Origin: Phytoseiulus persimilis
Taxonomy: Eukaryota; Arthropoda; Arachnida; Mesostigmata; Phytoseiidae
Assembly: GCA_037576195.1 (NCBI GenBank)
Contig: CM075102.1
Location: 51,828,745-51,892,744, forward strand
Direction of reading: 5' to 3'
DNA: 64,000 nt
The notes under the pieces are model-generated. The model was not told the DNA's origin and ran no database searches. It saw only the letters and a list, made by a program, of their open reading frames with translations. Shown piece after piece: positions 1-14,345 of the stretch. A program made the position numbers and the translations under genes. Numbering within the stretch: the first letter of the stretch is position 1; each line of letters starts with the position of its first letter.

Positions 1-3000
1 TCCGAGACCAATCTGAGCATTACTTTCCAACTCTGGAGGGATGATTCCGGGGGTCAATCTGAGCATTACTTTCCCAACTTGGAGGGGTGATTCCGAGACA
101 AATCTGAGCATTTACTTCCCAACTCTGGAGGGGTGATTCCGGGGTCAATCTGAGCATTTCTTCCCAACTTTGGAGGGGTGATTCCGAGACCAATCTGAGC
201 ATTACTTTCCAACTCTGGAGGGGTGATTCCGGGACCAATCTGAGCATTACTTCCCAACTCTGGAGGGGTGATTCCGAGACCAATCTGAGCATTACTTCCA
301 ACTCTGGAGGGGTGATTCCGGGGTCAATCTGAGCATTTTTCCCAACTCTGGAGGGGTGATTCCGAGACAAATCTGAGCATTACTTCCCAACTCTGGAGGG
401 GTGATTCCGGGGACCAATCTGAGCATTACTTTCCAACTCTGGAGGGGTGATTCGAGACCAATCTGAGCATTACTTTCCAACTCTGGAGGGGTGATTCCGG
501 GGTCAATCTGAGCATTTCTTCCAACTCTGGAGGGGTGATTCCGAGACAATCTGAGCATTACTTTCCAACTCTGGAGGGGTGATTCCGAGACCAATCTGAG
601 CATTACTTTCCAACTCTGGAGGGGTGATTCCGAGACCAATCTGAGCATTACTTCCCAACTCTGGAGGGGTGATTCCGGGGACCAATCTGAGCATTACTTT
701 CCAACTCTGGAGGGGTGATTCCGGGGTCAATCTGAGCATTACTTCCCAACTCTGGAGGGGTGATTCCGAGACCAATCTGAGCATTACTTTCCAACTCTGG
801 AGGGGTGATTCGGGGGCCAATCTGAGCATTACTTCCCAACTCTGGAGGGGTGATTCCGAGACCAATCTGAGCATTACTTTCCAACTCTGGAGGGGTGATT
901 CCGGGGTCCAATCTGAGCATTACTTTCCAACTCTGGAGGGGTGATTCCGAGACCAATCTGAGCATTACTTTCCAAACTCTGGAGGGGTGATTCCGGGGAC
1001 AATCTGAGCATTACTTTCCAACTCTGGAGGGGTGATTCCGAGACCAATCTGAGCATTACTTTCCAACTCTGGAGGGGTGATTCCGGGACCAATCTGAGCA
1101 TTACTTTCCAACTCTGGAGGGGTGATTCCGAGACAAATCTGAGCATTACTTTCCAACTCTGGAGGGGTGATTCCGAGACCAATCTGAGCATTACTTTCCA
1201 ACTCTGGAGGGGTGATTCCGGGACAATCTGAGCATGGAGGGGTGATTCCGAGACCAATCTGAGCATTACTTTCCAACTCTGGAGGGGTGATTCGAGACCA
1301 ATCTGAGCATTACTTTCCAACTCTGGAGGGGTGATTCCGAGACCAATCTGAGCATTACTTTCCAACTCTGGAGGGGTGATTCCGAGACCAATCTGAGCAT
1401 TACTTCCAACTCTGGAGGGGTGATTCCGAGACCAATCTGAGCATTACTTTCCAACTCTGGAGGGGTGATTCCGAGACCAATCTGAGCATTACTTTCCAAC
1501 TCTGGAGGGGTGATTCCGGGAGACCAATCTGAGCATTACTTTCCAACTCTGGAGGGGTGATTCCGAGACCAATCTGAGCATTACTTCCCAACTCTGGAGG
1601 GGTGATTCCGAGACCAATCTGAGCATTACTTTCCAACTCTGGAGGGGTGATTCCGAGACCAATCTGAGCATTACTTTCCAACTCTGGAGGGGTGATTCCG
1701 AGACCAATCTGAGCATTACTTTCCAAACTCTGGAGGGGTGATTCCGAGACCAATCTGAGCATTACTTTCCAACTCTGGAGGGGTGATTCCGAGACCAATC
1801 TGAGCATTACTTTCCAACTCTGGAGGGGTGATTCCGGGGTCCATCTGAGCATTACTTTCCAACTCTGGAGGGGTGATTCCGGGGTCAATCTGAGCATTAC
1901 TTTCCAACTCTGGAGGGGTGATTCCGGGACCAATCTGAGCATTACTTTCCCAACTCTGGAGGGGTGATTCCGAGACAATCTGAGCATTACTTTCCAACTC
2001 TGGAGGGGTGATTCCGAGACCAATCTGAGCATTACTTTCCAAACTCTGGAGGGGTGATTCCGAGACCAATCTGAGCATTACTTTCCAACTCTGGAGGGGT
2101 GATTCCGGGGTCAATCTGAGCATTACTTCCAAACTCTGGAGGGGTGATTCCGAGACCAATCTCTGAGCATTACTTTCCAACTCTGGAGGGGTGATTCCGA
2201 GACCAATCTGAGCATTACTTTCCAACTGGAGGGGGGGATTCGGGGTCCAATCTGAGCATTACTTTTTCAACTCTGGAGGGGTGATTCCGAGACCAATCTG
2301 AGCAATCTGAGCATTACTTTCCAACTCTGGAGGGGTGATTCCGGGGTCCAATCTGAGCATTACTTCCAACTCTGAGGGGGGTGATTCCGAGACCAATCTG
2401 AGCATTACTTTCCAACTCTGGAGGGGTGATTCCGAGACCAATCTGAGCATTACTTTCCAACTCTGGAGGGGTGATTCCGAGACCAATCTGAGCATTACTT
2501 TCCAACTCTGGAGGGGTGATTCCGGGACCAATCTGAGCATTACTTTCCAACTCTGGAGGGGTGATTCCGAGACCAATCTGAGCATTACTTTCCAACTCTG
2601 GAGGGGTGATTCCGAGACCAATCTGAGCATTACTTCCCAACTCTGGAGGGGTGATTCCGGGACCAATCTGAGCATTACTTTCCAACTCTGGAGGGGTGAT
2701 TCCGAGACCAATCTGAGCATTACTTTCCAACTCTGGAGGGGTGATTCCGGGTCAATCTGAGCATTACTTCCCAACTCTGGAGGGGTGATTCCGAGACCAA
2801 TCTGAGCATTACTTTCCAACTCTGGAGGGGTGATTCCGAGACCAATCTGAGCATTACTTTCCAACTCTGGAGGGGTGATTCCGAGACCAATCTGAGCATT
2901 ACTTTCCCAACTCTGGAGGGGTGATTCCGAGGGTCAATCTGAGCATTACTTTCCAACTCTGGAGGGGTGATTCCGAGACCAATCTGAGCATTACTTTCCA

Positions 3001-6000
3001 ACTCTGGAGGGGTGATTCCGGACCAATCTGAGCATTACTTTCCAAACTCTGGAGGGGTGATTCCGGGACCAATCCGGAGCATCAATCTGAGCATTACTTC
3101 CCAACTCTGGAGGGGTGATTCCGAGACCAATCTGAGCATTACTTTCCAACTCTGGAGGGGTGATTCCGAGACCAATCTGAGCATTACTTTCCAACTCTGG
3201 AGGGGTGATTCCGGACCAATCTGAGCATTACTTTCCAACTCTGGAGGGGTGATTCCGAGACCAATCTGAGCATTACTTTCCAACTCTGGAGGGGTGATTC
3301 CCGGGGTCAATCTGAGCATTACTTCCCAACTCTGGAGGGGTGATTTCCGGAGACCAATCTGAGCATTACTTTCCAACTCTGGAGGGGTGATTCCGAGACC
3401 AATCTGAGCATTACTTTCCAACTCTGGAGGGGTGATTCCGAGACCAATCTGAGCATTACTTTCCAACTCTGGAGGGGTGATTCCGGGACCAATCTGAGCA
3501 TTACTTTCCAAACTCTGGAGGGGTGATTCCGGGGTCCAATCTGAGCATTACTTTCCAACTCTGGAGGGGTGATTCCGAGACCAATCTGAGCATTACTTCC
3601 CAACTCTGGAGGGGTGATTCCGAGACCAATCTGAGCATTACTTTCCAACTCTGGAGGGGTGATTCCGGGGACAATCTGAGCATTACTTTCCAACTCTGGA
3701 GGGGTGATTCCGAGACCAATCTGAGCATTACTTTCCAACTCTGGAGGGGTGATTCCGAGACCAATCTGAGCATTACTTCCCAACTCTGGAGGGGTGATTC
3801 CGAGACCAATCTGAGCATTACTTTCCAACTCTGGAGGGGTGATTCCGGGGTCAATCTGAGCATTACTTCCCAACTCTGGAGGGGTGATTCCGAGACCAAT
3901 CTGAGCATTACTTTCCAACTCTGGAGGGGTGATTCCGATTCCGGGGTCAATCTGAGCATTACTTTCCAACTCTGGAGGGGTGATTCCGAGACCAATCTGA
4001 GCATTACTTTCCAACTCTGGAGGGGTGATTCCGGGTCCAATCTGAGCATTACTTTCCAACTCTGGAGGGGTGATTCCGAGACCAATCTGAGCATTACTTC
4101 CCAACTCTGGAGGGGTGATTCCGAGGGTCAATCTGAGCATTACTTTCCAACTCTGGAGGGGTGATTCCGGGACCAATCTGAGCATTACTTTCCAACTCTG
4201 GAGGGGTGATTCCGAGACCAATCTGAGCATTACTTTTTCCAACTCTGGAGGGGTGATTCCGAGACCAATCTGAGCATTACTTTCCAAACTCTGGAGGGGT
4301 GATTCCGAGACCAATCTGAGCATTACTTTCACTCTGGAGGGGTGATTCCGAGACCAATCTGAGCATTACTTTCCAACTCTGGAGGGGTGATTCCGAGACC
4401 AATCTGAGCATTACTTTCCAACTCTGGAGGGGTGATTCCGGGACCAATCTGAGCATTACTTTCCAACTCTGGAGGGGGTGATTCCGAGACCAATCTGAGC
4501 ATTACTTTCCCAACTCTGGAGGGGTGATTCCGGACCAATCTGAGCATTACTTCCCAACTCTGGAGGGGTGATTCCGAGACCAATCTGAGCATTACTTTCC
4601 AACTCTGGAGGGGTGATTCCGGGACCAATCTGAGCATTACTTTCCAACTCTGGAGGGGTGATTCCGAGACCAATCTGAGCATTACTTTCCAACTCTGGAG
4701 GGGTGATTCCGGGGTCCAATCTGAGCATTACTTTCCAACTCTGGAGGGGTGATTCCGGGGTCCAATCTGAGCATTACTTTCCAACTCTGGAGGGGTGATT
4801 CCGAGACCAATCTGAGCATTACTTCCAAACTCTGGAGGGGTGATTCCGAGACCAATCTGAGCATTACTTTCCAACTCTGGAGGGGTGATTCCGGGACCAT
4901 CTGAGCATTACTTTCCCAACTCTGGAGGGGTGATTCCGGGACCAATCTGAGCATTACTTCCCAACTCTGGAGGGGTGATTCCGGGACCAATGAGCATTAC
5001 TTCCAACTCTGGAGGGGTGATTCCGGGACCAATCTGAGCATTACTTCCAACTCTGGAGGGGTGATTCCGGACCAATCTGAGCATTACTTTCCCAACTCTG
5101 GAGGGGTGATTCCGGGGACCAATCTGAGCATTACTTTCCAACTCTGGAGGGGTGATTCCGAGGGTCCAATCTGAGCATTACTTTCCCAACTCTGGAGGGG
5201 TGATTCCGGGGACCAATCTGAGCATTACTTTCCAACTCTGGAGGGGTGATTCCGGGGTCAATCTGAGCATTACTTCCCAACTCTGGAGGGGTGATTCCGG
5301 GGGACCAATCTGAGCATTACTTCCCAACTCTGGAGGGGTGATTCCGGGACCATCTGAGCATACTTTCCAACTCTGGAGGGGTGATTCCGGGACCAATCTG
5401 AGCATTACTTTCCAACTCTGGAGGGGTGATTCCGGGGGTCCAATCTGAGCATTACTTTCCAACTCTGGAGGGGTGATTCCGGGGTCAATCTGAGCATTAC
5501 TTTCCCAACTCTGGAGGGGTGATTCCGGGTCAATCTGAGCATTACTTTCCAACTCTGGAGGGGTGATTCCGAGGTCAATCTGAGCATTACTTTCCAACTC
5601 TGGAGGGGTGATTCCGGGACCAATCTGAGCATTACTTCCAACTCTGGAGGGGTGATTCCGGGAGACCAATCTGAGCATTACTTTCCAACTCTGGAGGGGT
5701 GATTCCGAGACCAATCTGAGCATTACTTTCCAACTCTGGAGGGGTGATTCCGGGACCAATCTGAGCATTACTTCCCAACTCTGGAGGGGTGATTCCGAGA
5801 CCAATCTGAGCATTACTTCCAAACTCTCTGGAGGGGTGATTCCGGGACAATCTGAGCATTACTTTCCAACTCTGGAGGGGTGATTCCGAGACCAATCTGA
5901 GCATTACTTCCCAACTCTGGAGGGGTGATTCCGAGACCAATCTGAGCATTACTTCCAACTCTGGAGGGGTGATTCCGAGACCAATCTGAGCATTACTTTC

Positions 6001-9000
6001 CAACTCTGGAGGGGTGATTCCGAGACCAATCTGAGCATTACTTTCCAACTCTGGAGGGGTGATTCCGAGACCAATCTGAGCATTACTTTCCAACTCTGGA
6101 GGGGTGATTCCGAGACCAATCTGAGCATTACTTCCAACTCTGGAGGGGTGATTCCGGGACCAATCTGAGCATTATTACTTCCAACTCTGGAGGGGTGATT
6201 CCGGACCAATCTGAGCATTACTTCCAACTCTGGAGGGGTGATTCCGGGACCAATCTGAGCATTTCTTCCCAACTGGAGGGGTGATTCCGAGACCAATCTG
6301 AGCATTACTTTCCAACTCTGGAGGGGTGATTCCGGGACCAATCTGAGCATTACTTTCCAACTCTGGAGGGGTGATTCCGAGACCAATCTGAGCATTACTT
6401 ACTTCCAACTCTGGAGGGGTGATTCCGGGACCAATCTGAGCATTACTTTCCAACTCTGGAGGGGTGATTCCGAGACCAATCTGAGCATTACTTTCCAACT
6501 CTGGAGGGGGGATTCCGAGACCAATCTGAGCATTACTTTCCAACTCTGGAGGGGTGATTCCGAGACCAATCTGAGCATTACTTTCCAACTCTGGAGGGAG
6601 GGGTGATTCCGGGGTCAATCTGAGCATTACTTCCCAACTCTGGAGGGGTGATTCCGGGGACCAATCTGAGCATTACTTCCCAACTCTGGAGGGGTGATTC
6701 CGAGGACCAATCTGAGCATTACTTTCCAACTCTGGAGGGGTGATTCCGGGGACCAATCTGAGCATTACTTCCCAAACTCTGGAGGGGTGATTCCGGGTCA
6801 ATCTGAGCATTACTTTCAACTCTGGAGGGGTGATTCCGAGGGTCCAATCTGAGCATTACTTCCAACTCTGGAGGGGTGATTCCGAGACCAATCTGAGCAT
6901 TACTTTCCAACTCTGGAGGGGTGATTCCGGGTCAATCTGAGCATTACTTTCCAACTCTGGAGGGGTGATTCCGAGACCAATCTGAGCATTACTTCCCAAC
7001 TCTGGAGGGGTGATTCCGAGACCAATCTGAGCATTACTTTCCAACTCTGGAGGGGTGATTCCGGGGTCCAATCTGAGCATTACTTTCCCAACTCTGGAGG
7101 GGTGATTCCGAGGGTCAATCTGAGCATTACTTCCAACTCTGGAGGGGTGATTCCGAGAGACCAATCTGAGCATTACTTTCCAACTCTGGAGGGGTGATTC
7201 CGGGACCAATCTGAGCATTACTTTCAACTCTGGAGGGGTGATTCCGGGGTCAATCTGAGCATTACTTTCCAACTCTGGAGGGGTGATTCCGGGGCAATCT
7301 GAGCATTACTTCCAACTCTGGAGGGGTGATGATTCCGAGACAATCTGAGCATTACTTTCCAACTCTGGAGGGGTGATTCCGGGACCAATCTGAGCATTAT
7401 TCCCAACTCTGGAGGGGTGATTCCGAGACCAATCTGAGCATTACTTTCCAACTCTGGAGGGGTGATTCCGAGACCAATCTGAGCATTACTTCCCAACTCT
7501 GGAGGGGTGATTCCGGGACCATCTGAGCATTACTTTCCAACTCTGGAGGGGTGATTCCGAGACCAATCTGAGCATTACTTTCCACTCTGGAGGGGGTGAT
7601 TCCGGGTCCAATCTGAGCATTACTTTCCAACTCTGGAGGGGTGATTCCGGGACCAATCTGAGCATTACTTCCCAACTCTGGAGGGGTGATTCCGAGACCA
7701 ATCTGAGCATTACTTCCCAACTCTGGAGGGGTGATTCCGGGGACAATCTGAGCATTACTTTCCAACTCTGGAGGGGTGATTCCGGGGGACCAATCTGAGC
7801 ATTACTTCCAACTCTGGAGGGGTGATTCCGAGACCAATCTGAGCATTACTTTCCAACTCTGGAGGGGTGATTCCGAGACCAATCTGAGCATTACTTTCCA
7901 ACTCTGGAGGGGTGATTCCGGGGTCAATCTGAGCATTACTTCCCAAAACTCTGGAGGGGTGATTCCGGGGTCACCAATCTGAGCATTACTTCCCAACTCT
8001 GGAGGGGGGTGATTCCGAGACCAATCTGAGCATTACTTTCCAAACTCTGGAGGGGTGATTCCGAGACCAATCTGAGCATTACTTCCCAACTCTGGAGGGG
8101 TGATTCCGGGGTCCAATCTGAGCATTACTTTCAAACTCTGGAGGGGTGATGATCCGAGGGTCCAATCTGAGCATTACTTTCCAACTCTGGAGGGGTGATG
8201 ATTCCGAGACCAATCTGAGCATTACTTCCCAACTTTCCAACTCTGGAGGGGTGATTCCGGGGCCAATCTGAGCATTACTTTTCCAACTCTGGAGGGGTGA
8301 TTCCGAGACCAATCTGAGCATTACTTTCCAACTCTGGAGGGGTGATTCCGGGGTCAATCTGAGCATTACTTCCCAACTCTGGAGGGTGATTCCGGGGTCA
8401 ATCTGAGCATTACTTCCCAACTCTGGAGGGGTGATTCCGAGACCAATCTGAGCATTACTTTCCAACTCTGGAGGGGGGGTGATTCCGAGACCAATCTGAG
8501 CATTACTTTCCAACTCTGGAGGGGTGATTCCGGACCAATCTGAGCATTACTTTCCAACTCTGGAGGGGTGATTCCGAGACCAATCTGAGCATTACTTTCC
8601 AACTCTGGAGGGTGATTCCGAGACCAATCTGAGCATTACTTCCAACTCTGGAGGGGTGATTCCGGGGACCAATCTGAGCATTACTTCCAACTCTGGAGGG
8701 GTGATTCCGGACCAATCTGAGCATTACTTCCCACTCTGGAGAGGGGTGATTCCGAGACCAATCTGAGCATTACTTTCCAACTCTGGAGGGGTGATTCCGA
8801 GACCAATCTGAGCATTACTTTCCAACTCTGGAGGGGTGATTCCGGGACCAATCTGAGCATTATTTCCAACTCTGGAGGGGTGATTCCGAGACAAATCTGA
8901 GCATTACTTTCCAACTCTGGAGGGGTGATTCCGGAGACCAATCTGAGCATTACTTTCCAACTCTGGAGGGGTGATTCCGAGACAATCTGAGCAACTTTCC

Positions 9001-12000
9001 AACTCTGGAGGGGTGATTCCGAGACCAATCTGAGCATTACTTCCAACTCTGGAGGGGTGATTCCGAGACCAATCTGAGCATTACTTCCCAACTCTGGAGG
9101 GGTGATTCCGGGGCCAATCTGAGCATTACTTTCCAACTCTGGAGGGGTGATTCCGAGACCAATCTGAGCATTACTTTCCAAACTCTGGAGGGGTGATTCC
9201 GAGACCAATCTGAGCATTACTTTCCAACTCTGGAGGGGTGATTCCGGGGTCAATCTGAGCATTACTTTCCAACTCTGGAGGGGTGATTCCGGGACCAATC
9301 TGAGCATTACTTTCCAACTCTGGAGGGGTGATTCCGAGACCAATCTGAGCATTACTTTCCAACTCTGGAGGGGTGATTCCGAGACCAATCTGAGCATTAC
9401 TTTCCAACTCTGGAGGGGTGATTCCGGGGTCAATCTGAGCATTACTTCCAACTCTGGAGGGGTGATTCCGGGACCAATCTGAGCATTACTTTCCAACCTG
9501 GAGGGGTGATTCCGAGACAATCTGAGCATTACTTTCCAACTCTGGAGGGGTGATTCCGAGACCAATCTGAGCATTATTACTTTCCAACTCTGGAGGGGTG
9601 ATTCCGAGACCAATCTGAGCATTACTTTCCAACTCTGGAGGGGTGATTCCGAGACCAATCTGAGCATTACTTCCAACTCTGGAGGGGTGATTCCGGGTCC
9701 AATCTGAGCATTACTTCCAACTCTGGAGGGGTGATTCCGAGACCAATCTGAGCATTACTTTCCAACTCTGGAGGGGTGATTCCGAGGGCCAATCTGAGCA
9801 TTACTTTCCAACTCTGGAGGGGTGATTCCGGGGACCAATCTGAGCATTACTTTCCAACTCTGGAGGGGTGATTCCGGGACCAATCTGAGCATTACTTTCC
9901 CAACTCTGGAGGGGTGATTCCGGGGTCAATCTGAGCATTACTTTCCAACTCTGGAGGGGTGATTCCGAGACCAATCTGAGCATTACTTTCCAACCTGGAG
10001 GGGTGATTCCGAGACCAATCTGAGCATTACTTTCCAACTCTGGAGGGGTGATTCCGGGACCAATCTGAGCATTACTTTCCAACTCTGGAGGGGTGATTCC
10101 GAGGGGTCCAATCTGAGCATTACTTTCCAACTCTGGAGGGGTGATTCCGGGACCAATCTGAGCATTACTTTCCCAACTCTGGAGGGGTGATTCCGGGACC
10201 AATCTGAGCATTACTTTCCAACTCTGGAGGGGTGATTCCGGACCAATCTGAGCATTACTTTCCAACTCTGGAGGGGTGATTCCGGGGTCAATCTGAGCAT
10301 TACTTTCCAACTCTGGAGGGGTGATTCCGAGGGACCAATCTGAGCATTACTTTCCAAACTCTGGAGGGGTGATTCCGGGACAATCTGAGCATTACTCCAA
10401 CTCTGGAGGGGTGATTCCGAGACCAATCTGAGCATTACTTCCCAACTCTGGAGGGGTGATTCCGAGACCAATCTGAGCATTACTTCCAACTCTGGGAGGG
10501 GGTGATTTCCGGGACCAATCTGAGCATTACTTTCCAACTCTGGAGGGGTGATTCCGGACCAATCTGAGCATTACTTCCCAACTCTGGAGGGGTGATTCCG
10601 AGACCAATCTGAGCATTACTTTCCAACTCTGGAGGGGTGATTCCGAGACCAATCTGAGCATTACTTTCCAACTCTGGAGGGGTGATTTCCGGGACCAATC
10701 TGAGCATTACTTTCCAACTCTGGAGGGGTGATTCCGGAGACAATCTGAGCATACTTCCAACTCTGGAGGGGTGATTCCGGGACCAATCTGAGCATTACTT
10801 CCCAACTCTGGAGGGGTGATTCCGAGACCAATCTGAGCATTACTTTCCAACTCTGGAGGGGTGATTCCGAGACCAATCTGAGCATTACTTTCCAACTCTG
10901 GAGGGGTGATGATTCGGGACCAATCTGAGCATTACTTTCCAACTCTGGAGGGGTGATTCCGGGGTCAATCTGAGCATTACTTCCAACTCTGGAGGGGTGA
11001 TTCCGAGACCAATCTGAGCATTACTTTCCAACTCTGGAGGGGTGATTCCGAGACCAATCTGAGCATTACTTTCCAACTCTGGAGGGGTGATTCCGGGGTC
11101 AATCTGAGCATTACTTTCCAACTCTGGAGGGGTGATTCCGGGACCAATCTGAGCATTACTTTTTCCCAACTCTGGAGGGGTGATTCCGAGACCAATCTGA
11201 GCATTACTTTCCAACTCTGGAGGGGTGATTCCGAGACCAATCTGAGCATTACTTTCCAACTCTGGAGGGGTGATTCCGGGGTCAATCTGAGCATTACTTT
11301 CCAACTCTGGAGGGGTGATTCCGAGACCAATCTGAGCATTACTTCCAACTCTGGAGGGGTGATTCCGGGACCAATCTGAGCATTACTTTCCAACTCTGGA
11401 GGGGTGATTCCGAGACCAATCTGAGCATTACTTTCCAACTCTGGAGGGGTGATTCCGAGACCAATCTGAGCATTACTTTCCAACTCTGGAGGGGTGATTC
11501 CGGGGTCAATCTGAGCATTACTTCCAACTCTGGAGGGGTGATTCCGGACCAATCTGAGCATTACTTTCCAACTCTGGAGGGGTGATTCCGAGACCAATCT
11601 GAGCATTACTTTCCAACTCTGGAGGGGTGATTCCGAGACCAATCTGAGCATTACTTTCCAACTCTGGAGGGGTGATTCCGGGACCAATCTGAGCATTACT
11701 TTCCAACTCTGGAGGGGTGATTCCGAGACCAATCTGAGCATTACTTTCCAACTCTGGAGGGGTGATTCCGGGGACAATCTGAGCATTACTTTCCCAACTC
11801 TGGAGGGGTGATTCCGAGACCAATCTGAGCATTACTTTCCAAACTCTGGAGGGGTGATTCCGGGGACCAATCTGAGCATTACTTTCCAACTCTGGAGGGG
11901 TGATTCCGGGGTCCAATCTGAGCATTACTTTCCAACTCTGGAGGGGTGATTCCGGGACCAATCTGAGCATTACTTCCCAACTCTGGAGGGGTGATTCCGG

Positions 12001-14212
12001 GACCAATCTGAGCATTACTTCCCAACTCTGGAGGGGTGATTCCGAGACCAATCTGAGCATTACTTCCCAACTCTGGAGGGGTGATTCCGGGACCAATCTG
12101 AGCATTACTTCCCAACTCTGGAGGGGTGATTCCGAGACCAATCTGAGCATTACTTTCCAACTCTGGAGGGGTGATTCCGAGACCAATCTGAGCATTACTT
12201 TCCAACTCTGGAGGGGTGATTCCGAGACCAATCTGAGCATTACTTCCCAACTCTGGAGGGGTGATTCCGGGACCAATCTGAGCATTACTTTCCAACTCTG
12301 GAGGGGTGATTCCGGGGTCCAATCTGAGCATTACTTCCCAACTCTGGAGGGGTGATTCCGAGGGTCCATCTGAGCATTACTTCCCAACTCTGGAGGGGTG
12401 ATTCCGGACCAATCTGAGCATTACTTTCCAACTCTGGAGGGGTGATTCCGGGACCAATCTGAGCATTACTTCCCAACTCTGGAGGGGTGATTCGAGACCA
12501 ATCTGAGCATTACTTTCCAACTCTGGAGGGGTGATTCCGAGACCAATCTGAGCATTACTTTCCAACTCTGGAGGGGTGATTCCGAGACCAATCTGAGCAT
12601 TACTTTCCAACTCTGGAGGGGTGATTCCGAGACCAATCTGAGCATTACTTCCCAACTCTGGAGGGGTGATTCCGAGACCAATCTGAGCATTACTTTCCAA
12701 CTCTGGAGGGGTGATTCCGAGACCAATCTGAGCATTACTTTCCAACTCTGGAGGGGTGATTCCGGGGACCAATCTGAGCATTACTTCCCAACTCTGGAGG
12801 GTGATTCCGAGACCAATCTGAGCATTACTTTCCAACTCTGGAGGGGTGATTCCGAGACCAATCTGAGCATTACTTCCCAACTCTGGAGGGGTGATTCCGG
12901 GACCAATCTGAGCATTACTTTCCAACTCTGGAGGGGTGATTCCGAGACCAATCTGAGCATTACTTTCCAACTCTGGAGGGGTGATTCCGGGACCAATCTG
13001 AGCATTACTTCCAACTCTGGAGGGGTGATTCCGGGGTCAATCTGAGCATTACTTTCCCAACTCTGGAGGGGTGATTCCGAGACCAATCTGAGCATTACTT
13101 TCCAACGCTGGAGGGGTGATTCCGAGACCAATCTGAGCATTACTTTCCAACTCTGGAGGGGTGATTCCGAGACCAATCTGAGCATTACTTTCCAACTCTG
13201 GAGGGGTGATTCCGGGACCAATCTGAGCATTACTTCCCAACTCTGGAGGGGTGATTCCGAGACCAATCTGAGCATTACTTTCCAACTCTGGAGGGGTGAT
13301 TCCGAGACCAATCTGAGCATTACTTTCCAACTCTGGAGGGGTGATTCCGAGACCAATCTGAGCATTACTTCCCAACTCTGGAGGGGTGATTCCGAGACCA
13401 ATCTGAGCATTACTTTCCAACTCTGGAGGGGTGATTCCGAGACCAATCTGAGCATTACTTTCCAACTCTGGAGGGGTGATTCCGGGGTCAATCTGAGCAT
13501 TTCTTCCCACTTTGGAGGGGTGATTCCCGAGACAAATCTGAGCATTACTTTCCAACTCTGGAGGGGTGATTCCGAGACCAATCTGAGCATTACTTTCCAA
13601 CTCTGGAGGGGTGATTCCGGGGTCAATCTGAGCATTTTTCCAACTTTGGAGGGGTGATTCCGAGACCAATCTGAGCATTACTTTCCAACTGGAGGGGTGA
13701 TTCCGAGACCAATCTGAGCATTACTTCCAAACTCTGGAGGGGTGATTCCGGACCAATCTGAGCATTACTTTCCAACTCTGGAGGGGTGATTCCGGGACCA
13801 ATCTGAGCATTTTCTTCCAACTCTGGAGGGGTGATTCCGGGGTCAATCTGAGCATTTACTTTCCAACTTGGAGGGGTGATTCCGGGGTCAATCTGAGCAT
13901 TTCTTCCCAACTCTGGAGGGGTGATTCCGGGGACCAATCTGAGCATTACTTCCCAACTCTGGAGGGGGATTCCGGGGTCAATCTGAGCATTTCTTCCCCA
14001 ACTCTGGAGGGGTGATTCCGAGACCAATCTGAGCATTACTTTCCAACTCTGGAGGGGTGATTCGAGACCAATCTGAGCATTACTTTCCCAACGCTGGAGG
14101 GGTGATTCCGAGACCAATCTGAGAATTACTTCCCAACTCTGGAGGGGTGATTCCGGGGCCAATCTGAGCATTACTTCCCAACTCTGGAGGGGTGATTTCG
14201 GGCTCAATCTGA
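1..14212 (+). repeat. 45-bp satellite array 1 (about 315 units)
   Basis: Head-to-tail tandem repeat of a 45-bp unit that begins GATTCCGAGACCAATCTGAG, continues with CATTACTTTCCAACTCTGGA and ends GGGGT. The left edge lies outside the window. Frequent variants are GAGACC versus GGGGTC or GGGACC near the start of the unit, and TTTCC versus TTCCC in the middle. Single-base insertions and deletions, mostly in short homopolymer runs, are scattered throughout and break the reading frames every few units. Units become irregular toward the right edge (about 13,500-14,212). Because 45 is a multiple of 3, the array yields many artificial open frames on both strands. None is a gene. Confidence 0.97.
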
Positions 14213-14345
14213 CCATATTTTCCGAAATCAGAATGCTGACCCAGTGAAGGGAGAGAAAAGTGCCTCGATGGCAGGGAGCGCCGTCCAACCGCGCGCAGCG
14301 CGGGCGACTCCAGTCGGCCAAAGGCCGGCTGGTTATAGATAGTAA
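1..14345 (+). mobile_element. Helitron-like satellite-bearing element, copy 1 (3' part)
   Basis: The array is followed at 14,200-14,345 by a module that recurs after other arrays in the window. It has a last degenerate unit ending in a GACCATA-type motif, then a stretch reading AGTGCCTCGAT, then a stem-loop at 14,312-14,330 (AGTCGGCC, loop AAA, GGCCGGCT) followed by GGTTATA. The 5' module lies outside the window. Assignment to the Helitron/Helentron group is inference from the layout. No transposase is present here. Confidence 0.6.

Noticed and set aside
20-13678. Dozens of 60-340-codon frames on both strands
   Set aside because: All are satellite translations with the same 15-residue period in shifting frames.
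1-14212. CRISPR array
   Set aside because: The repeats are contiguous with no unique spacers, and the genome is eukaryotic.
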